Below, one piece after another: positions 14,054 through 23,971 of a stretch of DNA of 35,061 nt. Position 1 is the stretch's first letter; each line of letters opens with the position of its first letter. Location of the stretch: contig CALXTY010000004.1 in the NCBI GenBank assembly GCA_944391535.1, positions 1 through 35,061 on the forward strand, in the 5' to 3' direction. The notes beneath the pieces were generated by a model. That model searched no databases and was not told the origin of the DNA. It saw nothing but the letters and a program-made list of their open reading frames with translations. Source of the stretch: an uncultured Alphaproteobacteria bacterium (GTDB taxonomy: Bacteria; Pseudomonadota; Alphaproteobacteria; CAAGCB01; CAG-977). The translations under genes and the position numbers were made by a program.

Positions 14054-16575
14054 TTCTTTTTCAAAGCCGCCAAGGCCGCAAACGGAGAATTCATATCGAC
14101 CGCTTCCTCTTTCGCTTCAGCTTTGCGCTTTTTAAATTTCGGCTGGATCATCAGGATTTCCGTTTCTTTCGTTTCGTCCCCGATCGTTGTCGTCTGCTTT
14201 TCTTTCGTCACTTTAAAACCGAGGAATCCGAACACTTCTTCGGCTTCATCACGCTTTAATCCCGCAATCGAGAGCAATTCCAAAGGCAACACCTGCGGTT
14301 TTCCCTTATCCTGACGGGTCACTTCGCGCAATTTTGCCGTAAAGCGTTCCATCACGTCGACACGAATGGCTCTGGTTCCCGCCAAAGCATACCCTTGCAC
14401 AAGATACAGGGCGCGCGGCACACCGCGTTCAACGGCGAAAGACATCTTGCCGTCAACGGCAAAACCTGTCGCATACTGCGTTTTATCAAACCAGACTTTC
14501 CACAAAATCGCGCACACCCGCTGCGCCGCCGGCTTTAACAACATCGGGAAGAACAAATAATCGTGTCCCAAACGCATTCCCGCTTTGGCCAAGACCTTTT
14601 TATCGGCTTCGTTCAACCCTTTAATCAGATCGAACACTTTTTCACGCGGCATGGTACCCAACTGTTCGGCAACCTGCCACAAAATCCCTCTCGCCGATCC
14701 GGAAGCGTTTTCTTCTTCCAACGTGCGCAACGCCGCAAACAAAGGCATGATCTTGTTGGCCAGAAAGACTTCCAACCACCCGTTCAAACGGTTTTTAATC
14801 TGTTCGACATACGTTTGATCTATCGTTTCATGCACGCTTAACGATACGGTCGGATGCAGGATATCCCGTCCTTTGACGACCTTAGCCAAGCTTTGTCCTT
14901 TCCAGAAGATCTGCGCGTCGTTTTCCAACGTAAAGTCTTCCTGAGGCGCGGCGAGAATGGCCGCAATTCTGTTTTGGAATTCCGCCTGCAAAGCTTTTTC
15001 CGCCGCTGAAATCAGAACGCGGTCGGCAAACTTTCCGGCTCCCGTGATCGGAACGAAACGCAATCCCTGCATTTTCCCGACAGATTGTCCTTCGACTTCC
15101 ACAGAGCCGTCTTCTTCGATTTTTGTAAATAATTCCACTTGTGCTTTCATACCTTTAACCAAAACAGATGTGCGCTTGTCCACAAACCGCTGAGCCAGCT
15201 TTTGATGCAACGCATCGGACAGCTTGTCCTCAACGGCTCTCGTAATGTCCCGCCAGTGCGCCGACCGATCGATCCATTCTTTTCTTTGAGCAATATACGT
15301 CCAAATTCTGATTCCTGCAATACGTCCCGTAACAACATCTATATCGCCGTTCGTATTGTCGAGAATTTTAACTTGTTTTTCAAACCAATCCTGCGGCAAT
15401 TTTCCTTCGTTCAGGATATGGCGATAGATCTGCGCCAACAAACGCGCATGCGCTTCGGGCGTGACTTTTCTGAAATCCGGAATCTGGCAGATTTCCCATA
15501 ACAATTTGACTCTCGAAGCGTGATTGACCGACTTCACGATCGCCTGATCGCGCATCAAAGCTTCCAAGACCTGCTGATCTTCGGCTTTTCTGGCGCCGAC
15601 CAATCCCGAAACATTCGGACGAACGTTCAGACTGTACAACAACGAATCCAAAGACGTCGTCTTTAAGTCGGGGTTGCGCCAAAACAAATGAGAAAGCGGT
15701 TCAAAGCGGTGTTCTTCAATCCTGTCGATGATGTCTTGACTTAACGCCGAAGCTTCGGCCGCCGCGCCGAACGTGCCGTCTTTCATATACCGCCCCGCCC
15801 GTCCGGCGATTTGCGCGAGTTCCGCGGCGGACAAAGCCCGCATTTTCATGCCGTCAAACTTGCGCAAAGCCGTAAAACACACATGAGAAATATCCATATT
15901 CAACCCCATGCCGATCGCATCGGTGGCGACCAGATAATCGACTTCTCCGGACTGGAACATATCGACCTGCGCATTGCGGGTGCGAGGGCTTAACGCGCCC
16001 ATGACAACGGCGGCACCGCCTTTTTGCCGGCGGATCAGCTCGGCCAGAGCATATACGTCCTGCACCGAAAAACCGATAATCGCGGCACGGGCGGGAAGAC
16101 GGGTGATCTTCTTTATCCCCGTGTACGTCAGTTTTGAAAAGCGCGGCCGCGTTTCAATTTCGATTCCCTCTATTAACTGTTTTAACAAAGGCTTGATCGT
16201 TTCCGCGCCCAGAAACATTGTTTCCCGCACGCCGCGGGCATGCAACAAACGATCCGTAAAAATATGCCCGCGTTCGACATCGGCCGCCATTTGAATTTCA
16301 TCGACCGCCAGAAAGTCAACGGCGCGTTCCAAAGGCATCGCTTCGACCGTACAGACGAAATAAGACGGATTTTCCGGCATGATTTTTTCTTCGCCCGTTA
16401 TCAAAGCGACCTGTTCAACGCCTTTGAGCCGAACGATTTTATCGTAGTTTTCTCTGGCCAGCAGACGCAAAGGAAAACCGATCATTCCCGTTTTATGAGT
16501 CAACATTTTTTCGACGGCCAGATACGTTTTTCCCGTGTTTGTCGGCCCGAGCAGCGCAGTAACGATTTGTTCCAT
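14050..16575 (-). CDS. Suv3-like superfamily 2 RNA/DNA helicase
   Basis: An 841-residue ATP-dependent helicase resembling mitochondrial SUPV3L1/Suv3 and alphaproteobacterial homologues. Walker A is GPTNTGKT (10-17), Walker B DEIQ (92-95), and helicase motif VI is QIAGRAGRY. The C-terminal half carries the Suv3-specific region and a charged tail. The frame stays open upstream to 16683, but the ATG at 16575 begins right before the P-loop, as in the family, and I use it. The upstream extension would overlap the divergent htpG. It is co-transcribed with the S4 gene, a pairing common in alphaproteobacteria and suggestive of a joint role in RNA metabolism. Confidence 0.93.
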   Translation of the reverse strand: MEQIVTALLGPTNTGKTYLAVEKMLTHKTGMIGFPLRLLARENYDKIVRLKGVEQVALITGEEKIMPENPSYFVCTVEAMPLERAVDFLAVDEIQMAADVERGHIFTDRLLHARGVRETMFLGAETIKPLLKQLIEGIEIETRPRFSKLTYTGIKKITRLPARAAIIGFSVQDVYALAELIRRQKGGAAVVMGALSPRTRNAQVDMFQSGEVDYLVATDAIGMGLNMDISHVCFTALRKFDGMKMRALSAAELAQIAGRAGRYMKDGTFGAAAEASALSQDIIDRIEEHRFEPLSHLFWRNPDLKTTSLDSLLYSLNVRPNVSGLVGARKAEDQQVLEALMRDQAIVKSVNHASRVKLLWEICQIPDFRKVTPEAHARLLAQIYRHILNEGKLPQDWFEKQVKILDNTNGDIDVVTGRIAGIRIWTYIAQRKEWIDRSAHWRDITRAVEDKLSDALHQKLAQRFVDKRTSVLVKGMKAQVELFTKIEEDGSVEVEGQSVGKMQGLRFVPITGAGKFADRVLISAAEKALQAEFQNRIAAILAAPQEDFTLENDAQIFWKGQSLAKVVKGRDILHPTVSLSVHETIDQTYVEQIKNRLNGWLEVFLANKIMPLFAALRTLEEENASGSARGILWQVAEQLGTMPREKVFDLIKGLNEADKKVLAKAGMRLGHDYLFFPMLLKPAAQRVCAILWKVWFDKTQYATGFAVDGKMSFAVERGVPRALYLVQGYALAGTRAIRVDVMERFTAKLREVTRQDKGKPQVLPLELLSIAGLKRDEAEEVFGFLGFKVTKEKQTTTIGDETKETEILMIQPKFKKRKAEAKEEAVDMNSPFAALAALKKK

Positions 16576-16599
16576 AACCAAAAAAACTTTCCTAAAGAG

Positions 16600-16627
16600 T
16601 TGAAATTTGCGATACAGAAACTTAAAT
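16600..16627 (+). promoter_or_regulatory. Candidate htpG promoter
   Basis: TTGAAA (16600-16605), a 16-base spacer and TTAAAT (16622-16627), about 30 bases before the htpG start. It could be a sigma-70 site. The CCCCAT-like -10 of classical heat-shock promoters is not obvious. Confidence 0.4.
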
Positions 16628-16656
16628 AAAGCACGTTTGATAACTTGGAGGTTATA

Positions 16657-18516
16657 ATGTCGGAAGAAAAAATGCAATTTCAAGCTGAAGTCGGTAAAAT
16701 TTTAGACATAGTCGTTAACGCGCTTTATTCGGACACGGACATTTTTTTAAGAGAATTGGTATCGAATGCCTCAGACGCCTGTGACAAGCTGCGTTATGCC
16801 GCGATTATGAAGCCGGACATTGCCAAAGGTGACGGAGAATTCAAGATTGACATTTATCCCGATAAAGACGCGCATACGTTAACGATTGCCGACAACGGCA
16901 TCGGCATGAACAAGCAAGATTTAATCAAGGATCTGGGATCCATCGGTCGTTCGGGATCAGCTGAATTTTTAAACAATCTGACCGGAGACAAACAAAAAGA
17001 CGCCACGATCATCGGTCAATTCGGTGTCGGATTTTATTCGGCGTTCATGGTCGCGGAAAAAGTCGAAGTCCGTTCCCGCAAAGCCGGCGAAGAAGAAGGC
17101 TGGCTGTGGACATCCACCGGCAAGGGATCTTTCTCGATCACCGAAGAACCGGACGTTTCGCGCGGCACAAAGATCACGCTTTATTTAAAGAAAGACGCTT
17201 ATCATTATGCCGAAGCCGCCGAAGTCCGCCGGATCGTCCGTCAGTTTTCCGATCATATTTCCTTCCCCGTTATCATGCACTATATGGGCGAAACGGAAAC
17301 CATCAATCTGGCCAGCGCCTTATGGACGCGCAACAAAGCCGACATTACGGAAGCGCAGTATAAAGACTTTTACCGTCACATTTCGCACGCTTTTGACGAT
17401 CCTTGGGATATCCTGCACTACAAAGCCGAAGGAACGATCGAATACACGGCTCTGATGTTCATACCGACCAAAACGCCTTTCGACATTTTCCAACCCAACC
17501 GCAACGCGCAGATCAAGCTGTACATCAACCGCGTTTTCATCACGGATCAAGTGCCGGATATGTTGCCGAATTACCTTCGTTTCGTGCAAGGCGTGATCGA
17601 CACCAAAGAACTGCCGTTGAACGTTTCACGTGAAATGCTGCAAAAGACACCTGTCTTAGCCAAGATCAAGACGGGAGTCGTGCGCCGTATTTTAGGCGAA
17701 TTAAAAAAACGCAGCGAAAACGAACAGGAATATCTGACGTTCTGGAACGCTTTCGGCGCGGTTTTAAAAGAAGGGATCTTCGAAGATTCCTACAACCGCG
17801 AAGAAATCGCCGAGCTCTGCCGTTTTTATTCGACGAACGGAGACGGCCTGACCACTTTGGCGGATTACATTTCGCGTATGAAAGACGGTCAGAAGAGCAT
17901 TTACTATATCACAGGAGACGATTTGGCTGTTTTGCGCAACAACCCGCAACTGGAAGGCTTTGCCTCACGCGGGATCGAAGTTTTGCTGTTAACCGATCCG
18001 ATTGATGAATTCTGGCCGCAGGGGCTGACGCAATATAAGGAAAAACCGATCAAATCGGTCAATGCCGGCGCGCAGGAACTGGAAACGCTGTTAATTACGG
18101 ATCAATCCGACAAACTGGAAAAAGCGCCTCAAGCGGATTTGGACGCTTTGACAAAGTTCATGAAAGAAATTGTCGGAGACGAAGTCAAAGAAGTCCGCAC
18201 GACGGAACGCTTGACCAAAAGCCCCGTCGCCCTTTCGACCGGAGACGGCGAAGCGTCCATTCACCTGGAACGCCTGATGCGCCAGCACAATCAACCGTCA
18301 TTATACGTCAGCAACCGTTATTTTGATATCAATCCGCGTCACCCGCTGATCAAAAAGCTGGCCGCAAAAGTCGCCGCCGGAGACACAAGCGACACGAACA
18401 AAGCTTTGGTTCAGGTCTTGTTTGACCAAGCCAAAATCATCGAAGGCGAACCGATCAAAGACCCTGCCGCTTTTTCACAACGCGTCACCGACTTTATGAT
18501 GTCCGCGGTCGAATAA
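16657..18516 (+). CDS. htpG: Chaperone HtpG (Hsp90)
   Basis: Bacterial Hsp90, an ATP-dependent cytosolic chaperone, 619 residues. The GHKL ATPase motifs are complete: LRELVSNASDACDKLR (N-box), DNGIGMN and GQFGVGFYSAFMVAEKVEV. The middle domain (RALFIPTK-like LMFIPTKTPFD, then RVFI and NVSREMLQ) and the dimerisation domain follow. The ATG at 16657 has GGAGG 5 bases upstream, so the slightly longer frame from 16645 is rejected. It is divergent from the helicase and ends at a bidirectional terminator. Confidence 0.98.
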   Translation: MSEEKMQFQAEVGKILDIVVNALYSDTDIFLRELVSNASDACDKLRYAAIMKPDIAKGDGEFKIDIYPDKDAHTLTIADNGIGMNKQDLIKDLGSIGRSGSAEFLNNLTGDKQKDATIIGQFGVGFYSAFMVAEKVEVRSRKAGEEEGWLWTSTGKGSFSITEEPDVSRGTKITLYLKKDAYHYAEAAEVRRIVRQFSDHISFPVIMHYMGETETINLASALWTRNKADITEAQYKDFYRHISHAFDDPWDILHYKAEGTIEYTALMFIPTKTPFDIFQPNRNAQIKLYINRVFITDQVPDMLPNYLRFVQGVIDTKELPLNVSREMLQKTPVLAKIKTGVVRRILGELKKRSENEQEYLTFWNAFGAVLKEGIFEDSYNREEIAELCRFYSTNGDGLTTLADYISRMKDGQKSIYYITGDDLAVLRNNPQLEGFASRGIEVLLLTDPIDEFWPQGLTQYKEKPIKSVNAGAQELETLLITDQSDKLEKAPQADLDALTKFMKEIVGDEVKEVRTTERLTKSPVALSTGDGEASIHLERLMRQHNQPSLYVSNRYFDINPRHPLIKKLAAKVAAGDTSDTNKALVQVLFDQAKIIEGEPIKDPAAFSQRVTDFMMSAVE

Positions 18517-18518
18517 AA

Positions 18519-18548
18519 AGAAAAGCCCTCGTTTGAGGGCTTTTTTTT
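18519..18548. terminator. Bidirectional terminator after htpG
   Basis: A 10-bp stem (18521-18530 with 18535-18544) with a 4-base loop and flanking A and T runs separates htpG (+) from the orphan gene ending at 18554 (-). Confidence 0.9.
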
Positions 18549-18553
18549 GCTTT

Positions 18554-19570
18554 TCAGCGACCGCCTTTTTGACTTTTAATGTCAAAGACGGTAATCATTC
18601 CGCCCGGATTGCCGGCGCCGCTTGCAAACAGTTTATTGACTTCGTTTTTATATGCGGACGTCTTCTTTTCTTTGTTTTCCGGCGTTTTTTGATCAGTCTG
18701 CGGGGCTTTATCTTCTTTTTTCGATTCCTGCGGCACCGTTACCATACCGCCCGGATTACCGAATCCCGCCGCAAACAACGCTTTGACTTTTTGCATATAT
18801 TCACTGAGTTTTTCCTTAGGAGTCTTTGTTGGCAATTCCTTGGACTGCCACGTTTGCCGCTGTCCGGATTCATCCGTTTGCGGTTTTCCCGATCCGCGCG
18901 TCATCGGCACGGACGATATGAAATACGTGCCGAACGTAATACCCATAACGGCGGCGTCACGTCTGACTTCTTTAAAAGCCTCTTCCCCTCTGAACCATTT
19001 GCCCGTTGTCTGAACGAATTTCTTTACTTCGGGAGCGATTAACAAAGACGCTTTTCCCACGCGAATCGCCCCTTTGGTCACATAATCCCCGACAACGTCA
19101 CACGCCATCGTCGCTATGCTCAAAGCGCCGGACGTCATCGTAAAATGAGCTTCCCCTTTATTTTTGGCCAAATAATCCAGAACACCCTTTGCTTCACCGT
19201 TTTGCTTTGCCTTTTGCGCCGGTTCCAACAAAGACATCGCCTTTTCACACGTTTTATAAGCACATATGCCGACAATTCCGGGAATGCCGAACAGCTTTGC
19301 GGCCAATACGGTACGAGCGATATTTTTCGCACTGTCACGCAATTTCACATAGACCTGCCCGTATTTTTGTTCCATCTTGGAATCAAACTCTTTAATTCTG
19401 CGATCGATTTTTTCCAAAAACGGAACGGCATGAATCACCTTTTCTTTTTTCTGCTTCAAGCGTTCTTTGGCGTTCATTACTCCGCGCGTCGTGGAAGAAA
19501 CAAACGTTTCCAGCGTACTTTTACGCAATGACAGCTTTTTTGATCCTTTCTTTTTAACTTCTTCTGTCAT
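18554..19570 (-). CDS. Orphan protein with hydrophobic segments and a duplicated GNPGGM motif
   Basis: A 338-residue protein I cannot assign. The N-terminal 80 residues are very basic. Moderately hydrophobic segments occur at about 84-106, 146-165 and 206-222, so membrane contact is possible. There is no classical signal peptide. The C-terminal third is disordered, Lys/Pro/Gln-rich, and carries the same motif twice, 49 residues apart: KALFAAGFGNPGGMVTV (from about 263) and NKLFASGAGNPGGMITV (from about 312), the second close to the C terminus. Such short repeated linear motifs usually bind a partner. It is the second gene of a pair, 8 bases after the stop of the orphan at 19579-20307. Confidence 0.8.
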   Translation of the reverse strand: MTEEVKKKGSKKLSLRKSTLETFVSSTTRGVMNAKERLKQKKEKVIHAVPFLEKIDRRIKEFDSKMEQKYGQVYVKLRDSAKNIARTVLAAKLFGIPGIVGICAYKTCEKAMSLLEPAQKAKQNGEAKGVLDYLAKNKGEAHFTMTSGALSIATMACDVVGDYVTKGAIRVGKASLLIAPEVKKFVQTTGKWFRGEEAFKEVRRDAAVMGITFGTYFISSVPMTRGSGKPQTDESGQRQTWQSKELPTKTPKEKLSEYMQKVKALFAAGFGNPGGMVTVPQESKKEDKAPQTDQKTPENKEKKTSAYKNEVNKLFASGAGNPGGMITVFDIKSQKGGR

Positions 19571-19578
19571 TTTTGCAC

Positions 19579-20307
19579 CTATTCAAGGACGTCTAACAAT
19601 TTTTCAAATTCCTGATGCACCGTTTCGGCATGAGCTTTATCCAACGGGAAAGCCTGAGCCGATTTATCCATAACAAATAAAATCACCAAAGCCTTTTCCA
19701 TTTCGAACAACAATCTGTCCAAATATTCTTCCCGCGTAATTTCATGATCCGAAACGCACAAACGCATATACGTTTTTATTTTTGCCGTTTCGACTACAGT
19801 TTCTTTAAAGGTTTCAGTCGCCTCTTTTGACATATCGTCCGTTTCGTCATCAACGATTTCCACTTCGTCAAGAACGCGCAAGACCTGTTCAAACTGCTTT
19901 AAAATCAAATGTCCCGAATCCTCTTTTTCAAACGGGTCGATTTTTTCAAAGCAATCCAAATCCGCCAGATTACGTTCAATTTCTTCGGCCGTTATTTTCG
20001 CCAGATTTTCATATCCGATCATCTGGTCAAACTGTTTTAAGACCGGCGTAATTTTCGCTTCCGCTTTCTTGGCGCAAAGCCTTAAATCGGGATTTTCGGT
20101 TTCACCGAAAACTTTAATGAAGCTGTAAAACATCGGCGCATCGTCCGGATCGATTTCGGTTTTTCCCGATAAAAAAGATTCCAGACGTTGCATGGCTTCG
20201 TTTTCCAACAGGTGCATTTTCTTTTCGTCCACGACCGATTCCGCCAAGATCGCCGAACGTTCTGCGATCAAAGCTGTTTCCGTCAAATCAGAAAATCTGT
20301 TTTCCAT
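19579..20307 (-). CDS. Acidic orphan protein, predicted helical
   Basis: A 242-residue protein with no motif I recognise. It is strongly acidic and looks almost entirely alpha-helical, with no signal peptide. A slightly hydrophobic stretch (EKALVILFVMD, about 205-215) lies near the C terminus. It begins an operon with the GNPGGM protein (8-base gap), suggesting they act together. Acidic here and basic there would allow a complex, which is a guess. AGGTG precedes the start. Confidence 0.75.
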   Translation of the reverse strand: MENRFSDLTETALIAERSAILAESVVDEKKMHLLENEAMQRLESFLSGKTEIDPDDAPMFYSFIKVFGETENPDLRLCAKKAEAKITPVLKQFDQMIGYENLAKITAEEIERNLADLDCFEKIDPFEKEDSGHLILKQFEQVLRVLDEVEIVDDETDDMSKEATETFKETVVETAKIKTYMRLCVSDHEITREEYLDRLLFEMEKALVILFVMDKSAQAFPLDKAHAETVHQEFEKLLDVLE

Positions 20308-20369
20308 TCAAACACCTGTAAAAATAAAGCAAGATATTTTATGATACAAAAAAAATTTAAAAAGAGAAA

Positions 20370-20398
20370 GCAAATTTGACAAAATTTTTTCTATTTTT
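20370..20398 (-). promoter_or_regulatory. Possible promoter of the two-gene orphan operon
   Basis: In the very AT-rich gap upstream of 20307 the minus strand reads TTGTCA, about 17 bases, then TAAATT. The AT bias makes chance matches likely. Confidence 0.3.
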
Positions 20399-20446
20399 TC
20401 GATAAAATTTACTTTTTCCATGCAACGCTTTGAACTTAAACAAATA

Positions 20447-20473
20447 CCGTATAACCGCCCTGCGGTTATACGG
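20447..20473 (-). terminator. Hairpin after argH
   Basis: A perfect 12-bp stem (20447-20458 with 20462-20473) with a 3-base loop lies just past the argH stop. The following minus-strand sequence (TATTTGTTT) is only a weak U tract, so it may act as a terminator or an RNA-stabilising 3' end. Confidence 0.65.
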
Positions 20474-20490
20474 CAAAATTCGGCAAAAAT

Positions 20491-21861
20491 TTATTTTTCG
20501 ATCAAGTGTTGACGCAACTGATCCGGAGCCGTCCCGCCATAGCTTTTTCTGGCATTCAAAGAATGAAAGACATCTAAAACGCCATAAACGTCTTGCGTAA
20601 TTTGCGGACAGATTTTTTGCATTTCGCTTAAAGGCACGTCCGTTAAACGCAAGCCGTTTTTTTCGGCGAATTTAACGATTTGACCGGTAATATGATGCGC
20701 CTGCCTGAAGGGAATACCGGCTTTTTTAACCAGCCAATCCGCCAGATCCGTTGCCGTAGGAAATCCGTTTTCCAAGGCTTTGCGCATATTTTCGCGATGA
20801 ACCTGCAATCCCTGAACGATCGCCGTCATGACTTTCAGCCCCAAGGTCAGAGTATCGCAGGCATCAAAGACGCATTCTTTATCTTCCTGCATATCTTTGG
20901 AATAAGCCAGCGGCAAGCCTTTCATCACCGTCAACAAAGTCGTCAGACTGCCATAGATGCGTCCTGTTTTGGCTCTGAGCAATTCGGCGGCGTCCGGATT
21001 ACACTTTTGAGGCATAATCGAACTGCCCGAAGTATATTCCTGCGGCATTTTGACAAATCCGAACGGCTGAGAGGAAAAGACGACCATTTCTTCGGCCAAA
21101 CGGGAAAGATGCATGGCGCAGATCGAAGCGCAAGACAAATATTCCAAAACGAAATCCCTGTCCGAAACGCTGTCCAGCGCATTTTTTGTCGGCGCCTGAA
21201 AGCCTAATTTTTCGGCCGTAAAAAAGCGGTCTATATCAAACGGAGTCCCTGCCAAAGCCGCCGCCCCCAACGGACATTCGTTCATGACGTCAAAAGCGTT
21301 TGCGAACCGTTTTACGTCACGTCCGAACATTTCATGGTAGGCGTGCAGATAAAATCCGAAAGAAACCGGCTGAGCCACCTGCAAATGGGTAAAACCGGGC
21401 ATGATCGTTTCGATGTTTTGCGCCGCTTTTTCTTTCAGGACTTTACGCAAATTTTCCAACAAGGAAACCGCTTTTTGACATTCCTCCCGAATAAACAGCT
21501 TCAAATCGGTAGCGACCTGATCGTTGCGCGATCTGGCGGTGTGCAGTTTTCCGCCCGCTTCGCCGATCAGTTCTTTCAGGCGAGCCTCGACGGCCATATG
21601 AATGTCTTCCAGTTCGCGACGAAAATCGAAACGACCGTCTTCGATTTCTTTTAAAATCAAAGACAGACCGTCTTGAATTTTTTGATTTTCGTCTTTGGTC
21701 AGGATCCCTTGTTTTTCCAACATGGCGGCATGAGCTTGCGAACCGCGGATATCCTGAGCGTAAAGCCTTCTGTCATACGGCAAAGAGGCATTGATTTCCA
21801 ACATCAGCTCTGCCGGGGGCAGGTCGAAACGCCCGCCCCACATCTGATTCGTTTTACTCAT
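20491..21861 (-). CDS. argH: Argininosuccinate lyase
   Basis: Last step of arginine synthesis, splitting argininosuccinate into arginine and fumarate. At 456 residues it has the usual length. The fumarase/aspartase superfamily signature [12 protein letters not shown] is intact and contains the catalytic serine loop. The N-terminal MWGGRF and the [14 protein letters not shown] region are also typical. The start overlaps the argG stop as ATGA (21858-21861). Confidence 0.97.
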   Translation of the reverse strand: MSKTNQMWGGRFDLPPAELMLEINASLPYDRRLYAQDIRGSQAHAAMLEKQGILTKDENQKIQDGLSLILKEIEDGRFDFRRELEDIHMAVEARLKELIGEAGGKLHTARSRNDQVATDLKLFIREECQKAVSLLENLRKVLKEKAAQNIETIMPGFTHLQVAQPVSFGFYLHAYHEMFGRDVKRFANAFDVMNECPLGAAALAGTPFDIDRFFTAEKLGFQAPTKNALDSVSDRDFVLEYLSCASICAMHLSRLAEEMVVFSSQPFGFVKMPQEYTSGSSIMPQKCNPDAAELLRAKTGRIYGSLTTLLTVMKGLPLAYSKDMQEDKECVFDACDTLTLGLKVMTAIVQGLQVHRENMRKALENGFPTATDLADWLVKKAGIPFRQAHHITGQIVKFAEKNGLRLTDVPLSEMQKICPQITQDVYGVLDVFHSLNARKSYGGTAPDQLRQHLIEK

Positions 21862-23087
21862 TTTTGACGATGCTTCATTCTGTAATCACCCGTCAAACGA
21901 ACGGCGTTGATTTTAATAAAGCCCGTGGAATCCATCTGATTGAATCCGCCGTGAATATCCATTGACGCGATATTGGCGTCATAAGGAGTCGTTTCACTGT
22001 AACGCGCGACCGGATAGACGTTGCCTTTATACAATTCCATCACGACACGGCCGTTGACGTTTTGCTGACAAACGTCCACGGATTTCATCAACACTTCCAT
22101 TTCCGGAGAAAACCAGAAACCGTTGTAAATCAAATCGGCGATTTTCACACCGAACTGTTGATTTAAGCGATAGACTTCCTTGTCTTCGCACAATCCCATC
22201 AAATCGATGTGCGCCGCATGCAGGATCGTTCCGCCCGGCGTTTCATAAACACCGCGGGACTTAATGCCGACGAATCTGTTTTCAACCATATCCAACCGGC
22301 CGATGCCGTTTTCGGATCCCAATTTGTTCAAATAAACAAACAAATCCAACGGATCCGTAATCACCGTACCGTCATCAAGGTTTTCGATTTTAACGGGGAC
22401 GCCTTGTTCAAAGGACAAAGCGACTTTTGTTGTTTTATCCGGCGCTTCCTGAGGAGAAACGGACTTGGAATAAACGCTTTGGGGACATTCGGCGTTCGGA
22501 TCTTCCAAAATTCCGGATTCATGACTGATATGCAACAGATTGTCGTCTTCGCTGTAAGCTTTACCGGCGTGTTTTTTAATTTCGATACCGTTTTTTTCGG
22601 CATAAGCCAACATATCGGGACGGCCTTGGAATTCGTTTAAGAATTCGGCGTCTTTCCACGGAGAAATGATTTTAATCGCCGGATTAAGCGCATAAGCGCC
22701 CAATTCGAAACGCACCTGATCGTTTCCTTTTCCGGTTGCGCCGTGAGCGATGTATTCCGCTCCTTCTTCGGCGGCGATGCGGATATGATGCTTAATAATC
22801 AGCGGACGCGCGATTGACGTTCCCAACAAATAGCGATCTTCGTAAACGGCAGTCGCTTTAAAAGCGGGAAAGATGTAATCGGTTACGAATTCTCGTCGCA
22901 GATCCAGAACATAAGCTTTAATTGCTCCGCATTTCAAAGCCTTTTCTTCGATTGCTTTGAAATCATCGTCCTGTCCGACATTCGCCGTATAGGTGATAAC
23001 ATCGAACCCTTTATTGATCAGCCATTTCAGGATCACGGACGTATCCAGTCCGCCCGAATAAGCCAACACGACTTTAGGTTTACTCAT
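21858..23087 (-). CDS. argG: Argininosuccinate synthase
   Basis: Joins citrulline and aspartate using ATP in arginine synthesis. It has 409 residues, with the N-type ATP pyrophosphatase loop [10 protein letters not shown] near the N terminus and the [15 protein letters not shown] region. The frame is open to 23192, but the ATG at 23087 follows AAGGA and begins with the family-typical [13 protein letters not shown], so the 35 extra codons are rejected. It forms a translationally coupled operon with argH and has its own promoter. Confidence 0.97.
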   Translation of the reverse strand: MSKPKVVLAYSGGLDTSVILKWLINKGFDVITYTANVGQDDDFKAIEEKALKCGAIKAYVLDLRREFVTDYIFPAFKATAVYEDRYLLGTSIARPLIIKHHIRIAAEEGAEYIAHGATGKGNDQVRFELGAYALNPAIKIISPWKDAEFLNEFQGRPDMLAYAEKNGIEIKKHAGKAYSEDDNLLHISHESGILEDPNAECPQSVYSKSVSPQEAPDKTTKVALSFEQGVPVKIENLDDGTVITDPLDLFVYLNKLGSENGIGRLDMVENRFVGIKSRGVYETPGGTILHAAHIDLMGLCEDKEVYRLNQQFGVKIADLIYNGFWFSPEMEVLMKSVDVCQQNVNGRVVMELYKGNVYPVARYSETTPYDANIASMDIHGGFNQMDSTGFIKINAVRLTGDYRMKHRQK

Positions 23088-23121
23088 TTTGCTATCCTTC
23101 ATTAATGTTAAAAGCGATGTT

Positions 23122-23149
23122 ATTTTAAACAGCTCCTTTTTTTTGTCAA
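23122..23149 (-). promoter_or_regulatory. Promoter of argG-argH
   Basis: On the minus strand a perfect TTGACA (23144-23149) and TAAAAT (23122-23127) are 16 bases apart, about 35 bases before the argG start. This is one of the best sigma-70 matches in the window. Confidence 0.75.
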
Positions 23150-23186
23150 CAGAAGGAAAATGAAGTATATTTTTTGAATCATTTCC

Positions 23187-23214
23187 TTGCATTTAGGTAA
23201 AAGAGTGTTATAGT
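23187..23214 (+). promoter_or_regulatory. Promoter of the rpsF operon
   Basis: TTGCAT (23187-23192), a 16-base spacer and TATAGT (23209-23214). The transcript would carry a leader of roughly 105 bases before rpsF. Confidence 0.6.
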
Positions 23215-23230
23215 TCAGTTTCCGTTTACT

Positions 23231-23295
23231 CCTTGCCGGCATAACGGACCGGCTATGTTCCAAGGCGGCCGTCCATGGGGGGCGGTTTGTTTTTT
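23231..23295 (+). promoter_or_regulatory. Structured rpsF leader with terminator-like hairpin
   Basis: CCTTG (23231-23235) pairs with CAAGG (23261-23265), enclosing a CCGG/CCGG stem (23236-23239 with 23249-23252). A second hairpin, CCGTCC (23269-23274) with GGGCGG (23280-23285), is followed by TTTGTTTTTT. Leaders of rpsF in many bacteria bind the S6:S18 complex for feedback control. The position fits that, and the T tract adds a possible attenuator. I have not matched the exact published motif. Confidence 0.55.
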
Positions 23296-23327
23296 GGAAT
23301 TGAGATAAGCCAAAAGGAGATTTTTGA

Positions 23328-23720
23328 ATGGCTTTATATGAAAGCGTGTTTATTGCACGTCAGGATATTGCCGCTTCACAGGTAGACGCTTTGATTGAAC
23401 GCTTTGAAGGCGTGATCACGGCGAACGGCGGCAAAGTAACAAAGAAGGAAAACTGGGGACTTCGTTCTCTGGCTTACCGTATGAACAAGAACCGCAAGGG
23501 ACATTATGTTTTATTCAACATTGATGCTCCTGCCAAGGCATTGATTGAATTGGAACGTCAGATGCGTTTTGACGAAGACGTCATTCGTTATTTGTCCGTT
23601 CGCGTTGAAGAATTGGAAGACGGTCCGTCCGCGATGATGAGCTACAAAGGCAAAGACGTCAAAGGCCGTAAGAAATTCGATGACAAATTTGATCTTGAAG
23701 ATGAAAGCGAGGAATTCTAA
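23328..23720 (+). CDS. rpsF: 30S ribosomal protein S6
   Basis: A 130-residue ribosomal protein that binds S18 on the 30S platform. The [16 protein letters not shown] start, the [26 protein letters not shown] core and an acidic disordered C-terminal extension are all visible. AAAGGAG precedes the start. Its stop overlaps the rpsR start (TAATG at 23718-23722), coupling their translation. Confidence 0.98.
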   Translation: MALYESVFIARQDIAASQVDALIERFEGVITANGGKVTKKENWGLRSLAYRMNKNRKGHYVLFNIDAPAKALIELERQMRFDEDVIRYLSVRVEELEDGPSAMMSYKGKDVKGRKKFDDKFDLEDESEEF

Positions 23721-23956
23721 TGGTAGCTACGACACGTCGTCCGTTCTTCCGCCGTCGCAAAGCTTGCCCGTTTGCGGCAAAAGACGCGCCGAAGATTGAT
23801 TACAAAGACATTAAATTACTGCAGCGTTTTATTTCCGAACGCGGCAAGATTGTTCCCAGCCGCATCACGGCCGTTTCTGTCAAGAAGCAGCGTGAACTGG
23901 CCAAAGCGATCAAGCGTGCCCGTTTTCTGGGTCTGCTGCCTTATGTCATGGACTAA
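23720..23956 (+). CDS. rpsR: 30S ribosomal protein S18
   Basis: A 78-residue basic protein that pairs with S6 on the 30S platform. The [19 protein letters not shown] core and the [21 protein letters not shown] end are diagnostic. It is coupled to rpsF by a one-base overlap. Confidence 0.98.
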   Translation: MVATTRRPFFRRRKACPFAAKDAPKIDYKDIKLLQRFISERGKIVPSRITAVSVKKQRELAKAIKRARFLGLLPYVMD

Positions 23957-23971
23957 GGAAGGAGAAAGAAA

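Noticed and set aside
15139-15501. ORFs on the plus strand opposite the helicase gene (14366-16629)
   Set aside because: Their sequences are low-complexity, without domains or ribosome sites. They are shadows of the real gene.
16576-16683. N-terminal extension of the Suv3-like helicase
   Set aside because: It would overlap the htpG promoter and start. Homologues begin just before the P-loop.
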